A stretch of 64,000 bases of DNA from Psettodes erumei. Taxonomy: Eukaryota; Chordata; Actinopteri; Pleuronectiformes; Psettodidae. The position numbers and the translations under genes were made by a program. The notes beneath the pieces were generated by a model, which made no database searches, was not told the DNA's origin, and worked only from the letters and a program-made list of their open reading frames with translations. Below are positions 24,411 through 37,130 of the stretch, piece after piece. The stretch's first letter is position 1; every line of letters starts with the position of its first letter. The stretch covers positions 496,001-560,000 of the forward strand of contig JAFBJZ010000429.1 in assembly GCA_016785225.1 (NCBI GenBank), given 5' to 3'.

Positions 24411-27400
24411 AATGCACGCACAAAGGCACACTCACTCCGCAGGTCAAAAAAGAAATGAAAGCGATTCTAACCTCTGCTGTAATAAATCTGAGCCAAGAAT
24501 GAAGACAGAGACAATGAGAGAAATAGCAGACACTTGAAGAAATGCTTAAAATTTCACAACTGTGACGAGTTTCACCACTGGGATATTTGCACGCGTCTCT
24601 TTCCTCACTCAGGAGCTAATTTGTTTAATTTCAGGTATTATTAAATTGAGTCAAACAGATTCAGGGCACATTTTAGCTGTTTAATTTGGATCATATTTAT
24701 TATTGAAAATTAGTTGAATGTCTCATTTCTCTTCTCCAGCTTTAACTAATACCATCTGACACTTTACCTCCAGAACACCTTGCTTTCTTATCTTTGTAAT
24801 GAAGAACATATTAGCGTTTTTTGCTGGATGCTGCTGAGATTTATCTAACAGTGTAAACTGCAGCATCTCTGTATTCCCTGTAACACTGTACCCCAGAAAA
24901 GTGGATGGAATGAAATGGCGACATGTTTGCAGCAACAATGGAAAACGCCAGTGTGTTTTTTCCACTGATCAGACCTGATAGAGGAAAACGCCATCTGCGA
25001 AAGATCATATTTTTGATGGCAAAAGACGCCTTTTTCTGCGCGTACAATCTGTTAAGATGAAATTCTGTCTGGGACGCAGAGTGATGAATGCACCCTTTTT
25101 CCAGCTTCACTCACCGTCCTCGTTAATATTCTGTCAACACAAACTATGAAGGGTTACTCATGGAAATAAAGAGGCAGAAAAGGGAGGTAATTTCTACTTG
25201 CAGCCTGCAGGTCCAATAATTTGTTTTGTGGTCTTTCTGGGTTTCTCACGTACTCTAAAGGCAGCGCTGCTCAATGCTTCAAGGTTAACACTGAAGTGCT
25301 GTTTTCATCCACACATTCCTGGAAAAGCAGAGTGCCTGAGTCACTAAAAGCTCCCGCCGCTCTGCGTGTGCGTGCATGGCAATGAGTGTGCGCGGACACG
25401 CGCATCTTTTCTTTTTTTGCCTTCACACGTGCACTTTCTATCAGATGGCCCCTCTGTTCCCTAAACTGGAGGAAAAAAGGAGTTGTTCCAGTAGAAAGTG
25501 TTGCAAAATACAAACGCAGGCTCAGCATCCCAGCGTGACGATAAGTATGGCCGAATCTCAGTCAAGCTTTCACCGAGGGTTAACATGAACGACCCCTGTG
25601 CGCTAAGAAAAATGACATCTTGACTTCTCTGACATGATGGAACAGTTTCCCATGCCGTAGATCGTGCACTGACAAGATTACAGTGAGCAGGGAAGCCTCT
25701 CACACTGACCAAGAGCGGACATCAAGGCCGGCTTCAGATATATGTGGAATTACTATCACACCTTACCGATAGCAGGTCGACCTGACAAGTCGACTTTGAA
25801 TTCCTATCCATGTGAGAAGTTGCTGCTGGAAGCTGTTTCATCGTCACTGAAAAAAAAAATGTGGGGGCGGGGGCGTCAGCTGTGGGAGTTACCTCGACGC
25901 TATCAAAAGCAGTGAGCCTGGATTTTCCGGCATCATGGGGATGTGTCATTATTTTTCTGTTTGGTGCATCTTTTGTTGTGCGCATCACGGCCGCTCGCTG
26001 ATTGAGAGTCGCTGGTCTTTGAGCGGAGACGCTGCAATGTTCAAATCCACCTCATGACAAACGCCTTTGTGAAATTTGATTCACTTGGCCATTTTCCCCT
26101 GCAATTCCAGACTTTGCAGATACAGAGTGCCGAACAAATTAGCTCACAACCTGTCATCCCACCTATCGGAGCGAGATAGGAGGTAGGTAGGCCCTGTGTC
26201 GGTGGTGTCGTACGTGACAGTTTGACAAGTGGAAATGCTATTACCATGGTGCCAGTTTTCCTTCCATCTGTGCCATTATCCTCCCGCTTCTTTGGATAAC
26301 GTTTTTCTTTCACCGCAAACATCTTGTACTTTGCATTGATTATGTTTCCACTTGAGTGCAACGAGGCAAAAGGAAGACAGAAGGATTTTCAGTAGGAAAT
26401 TGCATTGCCCTGATGTCCAGTGACCTTGGATAATAGGTTAATAATCTTATTGTTACGAACGAGTTCGTCCTTAGCACTCGTTCGGTCTTGTAGGCTTGCA
26501 TAATTACTTATGTAAAACTTTTTTTTTAAAAAAAAAAAAAAAGCTAAGCTGACAACTGAGAAATCTCCACCTGCTGAGAAAGGCCATTAAATACACTCAA
26601 AAGCTATCAACAAAGCTACTTTTTATTCATGTATATACATAATACAAATACAGGAGAAAAAAACCATCACTCATATCTGAATTGTCTCTCTCTGCATGTG
26701 TGCGTTTACGGCAAACTGATGGTTGTCAAGACGTGTGGAAGACTTGCAGCGTGCGTAATCACACATTATAACCCTCGCGGACTAAGTATTACACCAGTAC
26801 TGTCAATGTGATGTGTCAATCAAGCGACTGACAGCTGGGAGGCTCGTGTGTTCTACGCTGTGTCACCTCGACTAAAAGAGTGGCTCCAGTTTCGAATCCC
26901 TTTACTGTGTCCACTCATACGTACAGGAAAAAAAATGATACAGCCCTAAATCAACTCTTAGAACTCAAGTGCAAAACACACTGCAACGTGTTGGATAGTG
27001 ATGATATATCATTTTTTTTTTGTGCAGCGATCAGCATCTTATATGGATCAGAAAGCTTGGAACAGAATCCGTCCTGTACAAATGCTGTTCAGATAATAGT
27101 AATCAAGTCGTCTGTCTGTCAATCAAGACTGCTGGAGCTTGTGCCCTAGGATCTCTTCCAGCATGTTTGTATGAGGTTTCTGGACCGCCGCAGTGTGTAA
27201 CGGTTGGTGTGCACCCGTGCCTGCTGTGCACACTTAGGCGTCTGGTGATGTCTTCCTGTACTCACAACACTGTGGCTCAGAGCATTGTTTTTTTTTTCAC
27301 CCTGGAGCAAGCAATGAGTCAAAAATCTAGTTTAGTTGTGACGGTGGTAAAAGTCTGGGAAGTAGGAGAAAACCCATTAAAATGCAGTGAAAGAACTCCA

Positions 27401-28119
27401 GCTGATACACAAAAGATGGAAGTCTATCTAATTTCACCCAGTTTTCATTATTGCCATAGTCGGTGTCATTTCATCGATGATTTTGAGCTATACTGTATTT
27501 ATCATCATATCTGTTGAGTTTGCACAATGCAAGCTGGAATCCATACCTCCCCTGCTTACTGCCTGGCTGCTGCAGCACAAGTGGCATGACAGGCTTTAAT
27601 GTGGGAGGACAGGTGACGCGCAGTGGGTGGGGGGGCCTCCCTTGAGACACACAGTGAACCGGGTTGGAGATTGTATGTGTGAAATGTCACTGTGAATCAG
27701 CACATCAGTAGGAAGTGGCCTCAGAAGCAGCGCAACGTAGCTGCGCCGCGCCGAGATGTGCACGGAAGCATTACCAGGACAAATTGTCAGTTTGTCACAG
27801 TGGGACAAGTTAGCGGCTCGTACTGTTTGTATAAATAAATGTTTTGAAGCCGTTCTGATTCGAGAGGGAACACTTGTTGTTCTTGCTCAAAGTCTCGCAG
27901 TGGATTTTGAGTTATTCAAAAACTACTTTGCCATCGCAAAAAAATGGACACTGAATAATATGAAGAACATTGTTTTTAACTCATATACATTTTTCTAGTG
28001 ATTTACAGAAAGCCTTTTTAAATCTGCTTCATTGAGGACCTTTATTATGACATGATTTGATACTGCCTAAACTATATATTTTTAGTTGCACTATAGCATG
28101 GCTCTGCAGCATTCAGGTA

Positions 28120-28290
28120 GTCCGTAGTCTGTTCACTTATTCAGCCTGCTGCTTGGCCCGGACTGATAATGTCTCAGCAGTGACTCAGTGGATTGCCATA
28201 AAATTTGGTACAGACGCTCATGGTACCCAAAGGATGAATCTCACTGAATTTGATGATCCCCTGACTATTTCGTTCTCAAGTACAGTCTTA
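28120..28290 (+). mobile_element. Decayed fish dispersed repeat (ggtccagactgaaatat type), copy 2
   Basis: Contains gcccggactgataatgtctc, then gtggattgccataaaatttg, gtacagacgctcatggtacc and gaatttgatgatcccctgac. This is close to the family consensus (ggattgccatgaaatttggtacagacattcatgg, gaatcctaatgactttggtgatcccctgac) and clearer than copy 1. The class of the element is not known to me. Confidence 0.6.
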
Positions 28291-29108
28291 CAGAGCCACT
28301 TTGGCTGTAAACTTCTTTTGTACAGTACCAGATGTTTATAAATGACTCTGTGACAATGAACAAGGAGACAATTAAAAAAAAAAAAACAAAACAAAACAAA
28401 AAACCCCCAACTTGTTCTCGTATTTTGTTCCCATTAACATTCCACCGCCTATAAGGCTGTTTCTGTTTGGGGCATGGATTGGTTTGTTCTCACAACATTG
28501 TAGCACAGTCACATCATCAGGAGCAACACAATGTAAATCAATCCGTATCATGTAAAATTAAAGGAGCGGCGTGCTGCTGCTGCGTATCGCATTTGGACAG
28601 TCACATGTCGCCACATCAATCTTCTGCCTGAGGACATCTGTTGCAGATCTGTCACAACCATCCTAGATATGAATAAGTGTTGCTGTAACACATGAATCCC
28701 ATCTGATTATTGTAAGACCCTGGATGGAACAGGTCAGCTTTCCATGTTGTTGGTCTTAAATGACTCATTTGTTCAGTCGCTCGCTTCCTGTCAGGTCGGC
28801 ACATTGTCCATCAAAAACGTTTTTAATCGTCGCGTCATTCCCCCGTCTCTCTCTATGGATGACACTGAGGATGTGACACCGGTCAGGGGGCTACATCCTC
28901 TCGCCAATTAAGAAAATCCACAAAATGCATGCGCACACCCCACACGCATTTTCTAATCATGCAATATACCATGCATTATTAAGCATGAGTTTGAATAATA
29001 CATAAAGGTTAGGCTTTCCCAAATTATTCTCAGAGGGAAAAGACAGTCGTATGACGCTGTCCTGCAGTTTGAATTAATGTGACTTAGGATTTATTGTCCT
29101 GCTTTCAA

Positions 29109-29140
29109 TGCACAAACACACACACACACACACCCACACA
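29109..29140. repeat. CA microsatellite
   Basis: About 13 CA units with two interruptions. Confidence 0.9.
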
Positions 29141-30777
29141 CTGTACAAACAGTAGTTTGAATTAACTGACATGGGGACAGACCAATAGTGTGTGAATATT
29201 CATTTAAAAAGTCAGCATTATAGTTTGACAGCAGCCTGTGGAAGTAATAGCCTTATAGTTATTGTCTGTAACTTGTCCTTGACAATCTTCACACATGACT
29301 CTCGTTGTGGTGTGTGGTTTTTTTTCAGTAAAAAAAAAAGTGAGTTAAAGTGGACCTGTTGCTGGACCCACACTTGCTGCCTTTTGTTATTGACAGAATA
29401 AGTAATAAATTGTTGTTATGTTCTGTCTCCCCCTTTGCTATTGACAGACTCAAACACTTGTAGCATTGTAATGCTGCCGCTGTCAACCCTCACACCTCCG
29501 GTACCTGCCATATTGACGGTAACTTCCATGGCACTGTAGAAAAAAAACAAGAATTTTGGCATCAATTTGGTACCAGACTCGCTTCTTGTGACACCTCCAG
29601 TCATCTGCTTCATGCACATAACACATTAGATTCAGTTTTTGGTTCTTATCCCCAGAATGATGAAAGACTTCACACAACCTTCTGGAAAAGTCACTTTGTA
29701 ACATTGGTATTTATTTGTAACTGTGACTCAGGAGATTTGGGAACATTTGATTTAGAGCCCCTTGATATCAAAGTAAACTAGTGTGTTCGAAATGGCTCTT
29801 TCCATTAAGAATGGCTGAGATAAAGGCAGTAGGAAAACAGGAGAGGACAGGGGCTAATACACCCTCTCGGAAATATAGTTGTTTCACAGTTTAACAGAGA
29901 TTTATCGTCCAACGATAATGCTCCCCAGAGACAGGACCCCCCTTTGATTAAGAGACAAAACGGTAGCAGACAGAGCTCTCATCAATAAGTCATTGGTGGT
30001 CAGTTTAGCGTTGGTGAGTGGGGAGACTGGTGGCTAATCAAGTAACGAGAGTCAAAGTATTGGCTGTTTAAGGCGTTAAGGCAAACAAATGATGTGTGAA
30101 GGGCACTAATGAACATCACACATGTGAGGAGAACAACACGTGTATCTCTACTTAATCTGCCTTTAAAAATTCCTGGGAGGCTTTTTGATCCGCTGTATTT
30201 GAATTCTTCTTTGAGGTTCACCGTTCATCTAGGCATACCAAAGCATGAATTTGTGCAAATTGCAAAACCATGTGCATATTCTGTGAAGAAAATCCTGTGT
30301 AGAAAAACCAACATTTTGTCCTCATTCTATATGAATGGCTCAATAGTGATCCGATGTTTTTGTGTGTGTGGTCAATGCTGCTGCGATGAGATCCCTTTAA
30401 TACTGGTACAACTCGGCAGAACAATGTTGTTTGTTAACCTTGGTGAAGCTATGTTGTCACTGATGAATGGTCAGACATAAATACCAAACACAAAGGACGA
30501 CCACTGTTAGGTCTCATCGTCAGCCTGTTCGGTTTACTGTGCTGCCGTTACAGACATGACCGGCTTGAATAAAGATCCATCCTCTCTGGCAAACGCCAAC
30601 TCGCTGCTCTGTAGATAGAGTTGGAATTTCAATACGAGCAAAGCGTATCACAGTTGACACAGGCAAATTGAAAGCATATGTTGTAGTGCATGTGCGACAC
30701 TATCCCAAACCAAATGCCCCCGCCCCTCCCTCCCCGGCTCAGGAGTGCAGAAGAAGTGTCATAACTGAATGGTGCAA

Positions 30778-30797
30778 TGTGCCCTCTGGCGGCCATG
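30778..30797 (-). promoter_or_regulatory. Strong CTCF-like motif in the upstream region
   Basis: Read on the minus strand the sequence is tggccgccagagggcacat, a very close fit to the CTCF consensus, including the CCAGAGGGC core and its flanks. It lies 6.8 kb upstream of the nrg3 start. Its orientation is opposite to the site near exon 1, so the two point away from each other. Confidence 0.5.
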
Positions 30798-31500
30798 TTG
30801 GAGGTCTTTTGGCAACGACTGCTAAGAACAGCTGATCCATTTGTAATCTTATGACTTGGCGCCTCAACAATATGGACTAGACGTGGCTAATTTCTGTTGT
30901 GTTTTTAGCTGGGGACTGATGATTTAATTACTGCTACATCTGCAATGCTGTTTGCCTGCTGCACCCCAATGAAAAAGATGGCGCCAGACTAACTTTCCGA
31001 ATTGTGTTTGTAAAGAACTTCGACGCCTCGGGCAGTAATGTTGTTATTATGGTGGCATGATGCTGTTGATGTTGTTTTTAATCACTATATGAAAACATTC
31101 ATGCGTCATTAAAATCTAATATAATTAGTCTAATTAAGAAATATACCACGTCAAAGCGCATATCACCTTACAGATATATCATTATGGATGACTTGTGTTA
31201 ATCATTTGCTACTCAATAAAAGTCAATTCCGTGATGGATGTTATTTTTTTTTTCTTGAGTCTTAAATCTTTCAGCACGCTTACTGCACTACTTTGCTTGC
31301 CTCCCGAACTTGTTAAGTTTTCATCCCATTTGTGTGTATCTTAGCTCACACAAATTCCAATGAAATGTGGTGGAAAAATTAGGCCATGAGCGAAGGAAGA
31401 AATTAATTTTGTAACACCATCATTCAACCCACATGCACATACAGTATTTGTAGTGTATGTGGACCCTGGAATTGAGGAAAAACTGGGTTTTCTGTGGTTC

Positions 31501-33810
31501 GTTTTTTTACACACAGCAGTTCAGGAGTTATGGGGACTGGTGTCCTGCCAGTTATAATATGTGGGTAGCCTGTTGAGTGGCTTGGACAGCTTCTGCAGAG
31601 TTACTTGAGAATCAGCACCATGGACAGCGCCTGTATCATATTGTAATTCTGGGAAGAGGATGAAACGGGGTCCAGGAGCTTCTGTTAGACGTGTTTTTTC
31701 TGCCGGGCTGAGTATTCTTTCTGAGCATGCAGTATGAATACACAGGATCAGGATTGTTAGCACCTGTTGAAGGTAAATTTTACTTTATTAACACCACACT
31801 GTAATTTCTGCTTGCACTAAACATATACTATACTACTATCTTGGAAAGCTAATTTGTCCATGGGTATGGCTTTGGCTATTCCAGCTGTTTCAGAAATCTT
31901 CTACCCGTGAACATCCCGTGCCCCTCACCAGCCCCTGATGTCCTCAAGGTCTCGAGAACTCATTGACAGAACAAAAGTGCAGAGGGAGGATTCAAGCCTG
32001 ATCTCGCTTGTTCACTGTTGTTAAACTGACATAAAACTGAAGTAAATTGTGATAAACTCCATGTCTGGCTCACTGGCATTCAATAGGGCAGCTCTGGCCC
32101 TTCCTCAGAAGGAGACATTGCTAACAAGATCCTCTGCTCTCCTGTGCAGCAGGCACCCCCACTTCTGGGTTCTGCTCTGACAGGTATCCCATCTGACATT
32201 CAAATGGAGACTTCCCTGCGAACAAGACCTGCAGGGTATTTGCAAGTGCGCTGATCCCACAAGAGCTTTGGATTTCCAAGTGGATGGATTGGATGCAGCC
32301 AGGCAGTGCAATGTGGTTTCTCCTGATTAACCCCGTCCCCCTCTCATTTTACTGAGAGCGGAGGGCTGAGGGGAAACATGCAGTGTGGCACCTAGAGGAA
32401 AAGAAAGCCTCCCAGGAAAGGGATAAACTGAGGGCCACCATAGAGATGATAATCCTGTGTAACTCCAGGCAATGGTGGATCATGTGGAGACAGACATGAT
32501 GATCCATGTGCTCTGTTGAGGCCTCGTCTGCTTCTACAGTTCAACGGAAGCAGGTAGGGACGGTAGCAAGTGCATTTATTGGGGCAGCAATGGTAATAAG
32601 CTTCCCACTGAACCACTGGTACACACTGGTGAACCCCATTAAGCACTAATCCTGTTTTACGCAGTTTGGATTGGGGCCATCCCATGACTGCATTCACCTT
32701 CTGTAGGCCCGCACACATGCAGGAAGCCACGAGGATGTATCGCAGGAAGAACTCTGAGCAGTGTAAAATCATTTCCTCTATGTTGGCTTGAGGGATAGCT
32801 GTTGTCCAGCGGCCTTTTGAGCACTGGACAGATGCTGGACAGGCTTGTGCTCGCTGTGAGAATATGCCTGGATGAAGACCAAGAACACAAATACAAGCAT
32901 TTTGCAAAGCTGAAGAAAAGGAGCGAGTAATCACGGTGACACCAGGAGTGATGTGTCTGTCCGTGGTTGTGCACAAGGTTACACATCCGAGGGAGCGTTG
33001 CTGATCTGTCTTGGTAAAGAGTAGCTCCCCAGAGATGCTCAAATTCAGACACCAGCGGTGGGAGAAGGAATTGATTCTTAATATTATGCAGGGATAATAA
33101 TCAATACCTTGATGGAGGCTGCCATCATTTATGCCTACAGAATGAGGTAGGTGAGCAAAAGGGCTGCGAGCCGGCAGCTTCTGTTCTCCAGTTTCTGCCG
33201 AGACAAGATAGCAGAATCACGGGGAGGATGCAGAGGGCGAGAAGTCAGTCATTATTTTCTGGTGACTCCACGCTGCTTCTTCATGCTCTGGAGGCACACT
33301 GGCCCTAGCTGATGGTCTTGAAGTGGAAAGCAGACCACGAGAGGCCTCCTGGAGAGGTTTGAGACAGAAACACTGACACAATGGACACCACTGCAGCTGC
33401 CCAACAGCCCATAAAGCCATAAATATCCTCCGACCAGGAGACACCCACGGGAATGGACCGGATGAAATGATATCTCCTTTTTGTGACAACCCTCCAGGTC
33501 CAGAGTAAGTGAGATAGCATCGAGATGAACCTTAACTGACACCAATGGACATTCATCAAGGGTAGCAACCATAACGGTTCCCTCCAGACAGCAGAAGTGA
33601 GTTCCCCGCTCCCCCCTCAGGAATGTGACCCAGTCAAAGACCACAGTATGTAGGCTATTTGAACCACACCAAATCCTAACTGTATCAGTTTTAGCTCGGC
33701 ACCTGCATCACTTGCCCCACAAGCAACAGCCAAACAAAAGGACTGTATATGTAAGTTTAATTTGATGGCCAATGGACAAGCGACGGCGTTACTTCTTACA
33801 AACATCTACT
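31501..33810 (-). other. Cluster of unassigned minus-strand open frames
   Basis: Minus-strand open frames follow one another here: 33617-33805, 33252-33644, 33217-33489, 32392-33042 (216 codons), 32657-33052, 32105-32311 and 31521-31763. GC content is higher than in the neighbouring DNA. The frames contain many Cys residues, and the 31763 frame starts with a short hydrophobic stretch, but none shows a motif I recognise. Stops and frame changes separate them. The segment could be a decayed gene, an old retroelement or chance. No function is assigned. Confidence 0.25.
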
Positions 33811-36009
33811 GCATGCGACCATGTGATATGCAGTCACTGTATGGATGCTGTTCTACTTGAGTTCACTTTTCATGCGAGGCTGATTCAGTGAGAAACACAC
33901 AACAAAAACAGTAAACAGGATGCTAAAAATGTTTCCCCTCATTGACTGTAAAAGATTCCACTGGCTTTTTAGCTCATTATTTTAGAGCCATTTATACTCC
34001 AGAGCAAATTCCATATAAAAGACAAACTTTCCCTCCGAACTATTCAGAAAACAAAGTTACACAATTGAAACCAATATTTCAATGGTTTTGAATAAATTTC
34101 TCAGCTGGAAGTCCTTGGATATATTTTTATCTTTCCTTGAGAATCTTCAAATGTGCATGGAGGGGTAAAAGGAGCACAGAGAATTCCTGGGAGGGAGTGA
34201 CTGTCGACAGCTTGTCAAGTTCAAAGGCATCTTCAGAGTGGGACATTACCTCTATTCCTAAAGCAGTAAACAATACAGTCAGACTCATCATGCGCATTAG
34301 CAGAGCTTCAGAAACATGAATAAGCATAGAGATATCACAGTGCTGCAGTTTTGTCAGTCATTTTCTATTATTTATGAAAATCAATTGAGGAACCAACCTC
34401 AGGGTAATGCAAATTGTTATTGTGAAAACAATGCATACAAAATGGCATAATTCAGGCGTCGTTTGGGGAACGTGAGGAGTTTGAAATGGATCTAATATTT
34501 TTGCCACGAGCCATAAGCAGTTTAGACAGTAATGAATGATGTTGTTTGGGATTTTGAAGGAGTGGTTGTGGGGTTTAGGATCTTGAACTGTGCGTTGCAG
34601 ATGCTTATATAAGTCGCGTGGGGGAAAAAGCAGCAGGCATTTTCCTCATTCTGCTCTCTCCTACCTGCCCCCGCCCCCCACCTCACTTGCCTTTCTTTCT
34701 CTCCCCACTCTCCCCCACTTTTTTATATCCTGCACACTGAGGCACATGCGTAATACGTACATCAGTTTACAGGGATTATTACAGTGCATGTCCGCCCACA
34801 CATTCCAACGACAAATTATTGTCTTGAACTTGTCGGCTACTCCACTTTCACAGTTAAAAAGGATCAGTCGCGTTCTGAAGTAGTAGATGGCAGCCTTAAA
34901 TAATGCTGCAACACTACTTTATTTTGAAGCAACGATGACTGAGGAACCAAACAATATGTCTGCAGTCATCAACGTCTCGGCCATCTTCTGAACACAACAG
35001 AAAGACTCTGAGATGATTGGAGAGACTTGTCAGATCTAGATCCATCTAAACGTGTGATTAGCCCTTTGGTAACTCCGATGTATAAAAACTAACAGTTTAG
35101 TTGCGGAAAAGACAGGGAAGTCTGCCTTTAATAATGTAACAGGCACTGATCTGCCTCCCATGATGACAATCTGTGTGAGTGTGTGCAAAATGTGGCTGCA
35201 AGCAGTAACCGGATGTTGCGAGTTACAGCTATTGCATTACTTTGTGCTGCACGATATGGCAGTGATGCATGATGGTGAGAGTGAATTGTAACATTTTTCT
35301 TATTTTACACATCCCTAATTTGTCATTCGTTATGAAGGTGCATCTAAAAATGGAACCTGACGAGCAGTAGCGGCTCTAACCTGCATTCGCTTTGTGCTGT
35401 GACCCTCTCTGTGCCCGGTTGCTGTGTTGCTGGTTGTTAGGAAATCGGGTGAAATTAAAGGAGCTGACTTCACTGCGTGTTCCACTCATATTCTGATATC
35501 AGTAAGTGGTGCTACCCATAAAACATGGCTGGCAGTGCGCCTAAAGCACTGCCGTCCCTTGTGAACTGTAAAATAAGGGATTCATCTGCTGCCCACGGAG
35601 GTATCAAGTTGAAGCAGTGCTCTAACTCACCCATAAATTATGAGCCTGGTGTTTGGTTTGTTTGCTCTTGTGTGCTGCTGGTGGAAGACATCGGGGTGGC
35701 GCTTCCCACCTCCTCCTCTCGTCCTTTCTCTCACTCTCCTCCCTCCCTCCCTCCCTCCACCTCGCCGCTCCCTGGGGTGTGTCTATGGCAGCGCCTTTCC
35801 TCCACGCGCGCGTGTGCGTGCATGCGTGTGTGTGTGTGTGTGTGTGTGTGGCGTGCGTGGCTGTTGCTGCCGCCTCCTCCCAGTGCTTCCTATCTGCATC
35901 TGCTGCAGAGCTTAGCCAACACGCATCTGTGCTCTTGCTTCCTCGTCACCTTTCCATTTCTACTCACCAGAAAATTTCCTTTCCACCTCTCTTTCTTTCC
36001 CTCCCCCTT
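33811..36009. other. Non-coding DNA leading into the nrg3 promoter region
   Basis: The distal part is AT-rich single-copy sequence. From about 35700 the + strand becomes pyrimidine-rich (ctccctccctccc at 35739-35757), with a TG microsatellite at 35826-35851. Large overlapping frames at 35525-36175 are Ser/Pro/Leu/Cys-rich by-products of that composition. Confidence 0.5.
35826..35851. repeat. TG microsatellite in the upstream promoter region
   Basis: About 13 GT units, bounded by gcgtgc motifs. Confidence 0.95.
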
Positions 36010-36171
36010 TTCTGTGCTGATGGGGGTCGGCGCACAGTTAAAGCCGTGGAGTCTTGGGGGGGTGCATGGGGCAGTCGCTAGTCGGCACTTTGGAGTATTG
36101 AGGACGGCGGTGAACCGGAGGAGAGCGCCGGATGGGATAGGAGCCGTGAAACCCACATCACTCACCGCGGA

Positions 36172-36193
36172 TTGAGCAAGCCCCCTCCCTCCC

Positions 36194-36235
<42 letters not shown>

Positions 36236-36440
36236 CCTGGTCTGCAGCCTCCAAGAACAGCCGCCGCATCATTTTTTCAGAGCAGCAGCCCCCTCCCTAC
36301 CCCTCCTCCCTCCATCCGCTCTCTCGTCTCTCCATCTCCCTTTTCTGCTGCTTGCACCACTGTGGGAATGCAGCGAAGGTAAACGAGTCAGAGGGGCTGC
36401 CTGTTTCTTTTTTTTGCCCCCCTCACCTCCCCTCCTCCAA
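36172..36440. repeat. Polypyrimidine tract with CT microsatellite
   Basis: C and T make up most of the + strand, with a perfect CT run at 36194-36228 and repeated ccctcc blocks around it. It lies within the CpG-rich promoter candidate. Confidence 0.85.
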
Positions 36441-36927
36441 CCGATGCCGGATCTATCATCACGGTGACGGACTGCGGGCAGACAGCTCTGGAGACACGCA
36501 CACACGGCTGTCACTCTGGGAAATCGGGAGTCGGGTGCTCGGACCGGGATCAGTTGGATTTATCCCGCTACTTCATTGACACCGACGCCACCCTCCATCT
36601 CATTGGCAGATCAAATCAGATCCGCTCTGCCGTGCCTCGTTTCAGTTTTTTCGGCGGCTTTCGCCGGCTTTCCCCGCCACTGGATTACCGACAGCCGGAG
36701 CGACTAAAAAAGGGGGTGGCCGGGCATGGAGAACTGAGGGCTGTTGGACGCAAACTTGAAGGAGCCGTCAAAGACACCTGCGAGAGAGAGAGCGAGCGCG
36801 CGTAAGATGCAAAAAGGCGAAATTAACTCGGATGAAACGATGCGAGATTAAAGGAGCGACCAGTGGTTTGTATTTTGAGGACCATATGCAGAGTGGAGAA
36901 GGGTGCTGCCACAGCCTGGGTTGTTGA

Positions 36928-36968
<41 letters not shown>
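36928..36968. repeat. CA microsatellite in the probable nrg3 leader
   Basis: About 20 uninterrupted CA units, 615 bases upstream of the start codon. Confidence 0.95.
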
Positions 36969-36970
<2 letters not shown>

Positions 36971-37130
36971 GATTTACAGCTCCGGTCTGAAGCTCACCAC
37001 GCAGCGGATCGATATCCCTCTCCGTTCTTTTTGCGTCGGCTTTTTTTAACAAGGGAGTGAAGCATCCTGGGATTTATCATCGCTTCATTAACGCTGAACT
37101 ACAGCGCGTCGCCCCCCCACACACACACCT

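Larger units (their letters stand above)
19461..28119. other. Long non-coding stretch upstream of nrg3
   Basis: AT-rich with no supportable gene. Landmarks are an AAAT tetranucleotide tract (20600-20623), an AAG tract (23591-23611), a C-run plus CA microsatellite (24386-24410), a T/A homopolymer palindrome (26519-26543) and a CpG-containing inverted repeat (26456-26484). The longer open frames (149 codons at 21714, 165 codons at 27020) lack recognisable domains. Confidence 0.55.
28291..31500. other. Non-coding stretch
   Basis: No gene seen. Holds an A-rich low-complexity run (28372-28402), a CA microsatellite (29109-29140) and the CTCF-like motif at 30778. The 123-codon frame at 30109-30480 has no recognisable domain. 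Confidence 0.5.
36010..37130 (+). promoter_or_regulatory. CpG-rich candidate promoter and 5' leader of nrg3
   Basis: CpG dinucleotides become dense here compared with the surrounding AT-rich DNA, for example around 36090-36170, 36470-36560, 36640-36720 and 36780-36800. This is the usual form of a vertebrate housekeeping or developmental promoter. The segment lies 0.5-1.5 kb upstream of the nrg3 start codon on the same strand. Its proximal part is strongly pyrimidine-rich (36172-36440). No convincing TATA box is seen, as expected for a CpG-island promoter. The exact transcription start cannot be placed from sequence alone, so the split between promoter and 5' untranslated region is inference. 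Confidence 0.6.

Noticed and set aside
27020..27517. 165-codon + strand open frame
   Set aside because: It begins at a GTG, has no domain or family resemblance and runs through a T homopolymer.
35525..36175. 216-codon + strand open frame just upstream of the nrg3 promoter region
   Set aside because: It is made of CT- and TG-rich low-complexity sequence (Ser/Pro/Leu/Cys runs), overlaps two equally long frames and has no recognisable domain.
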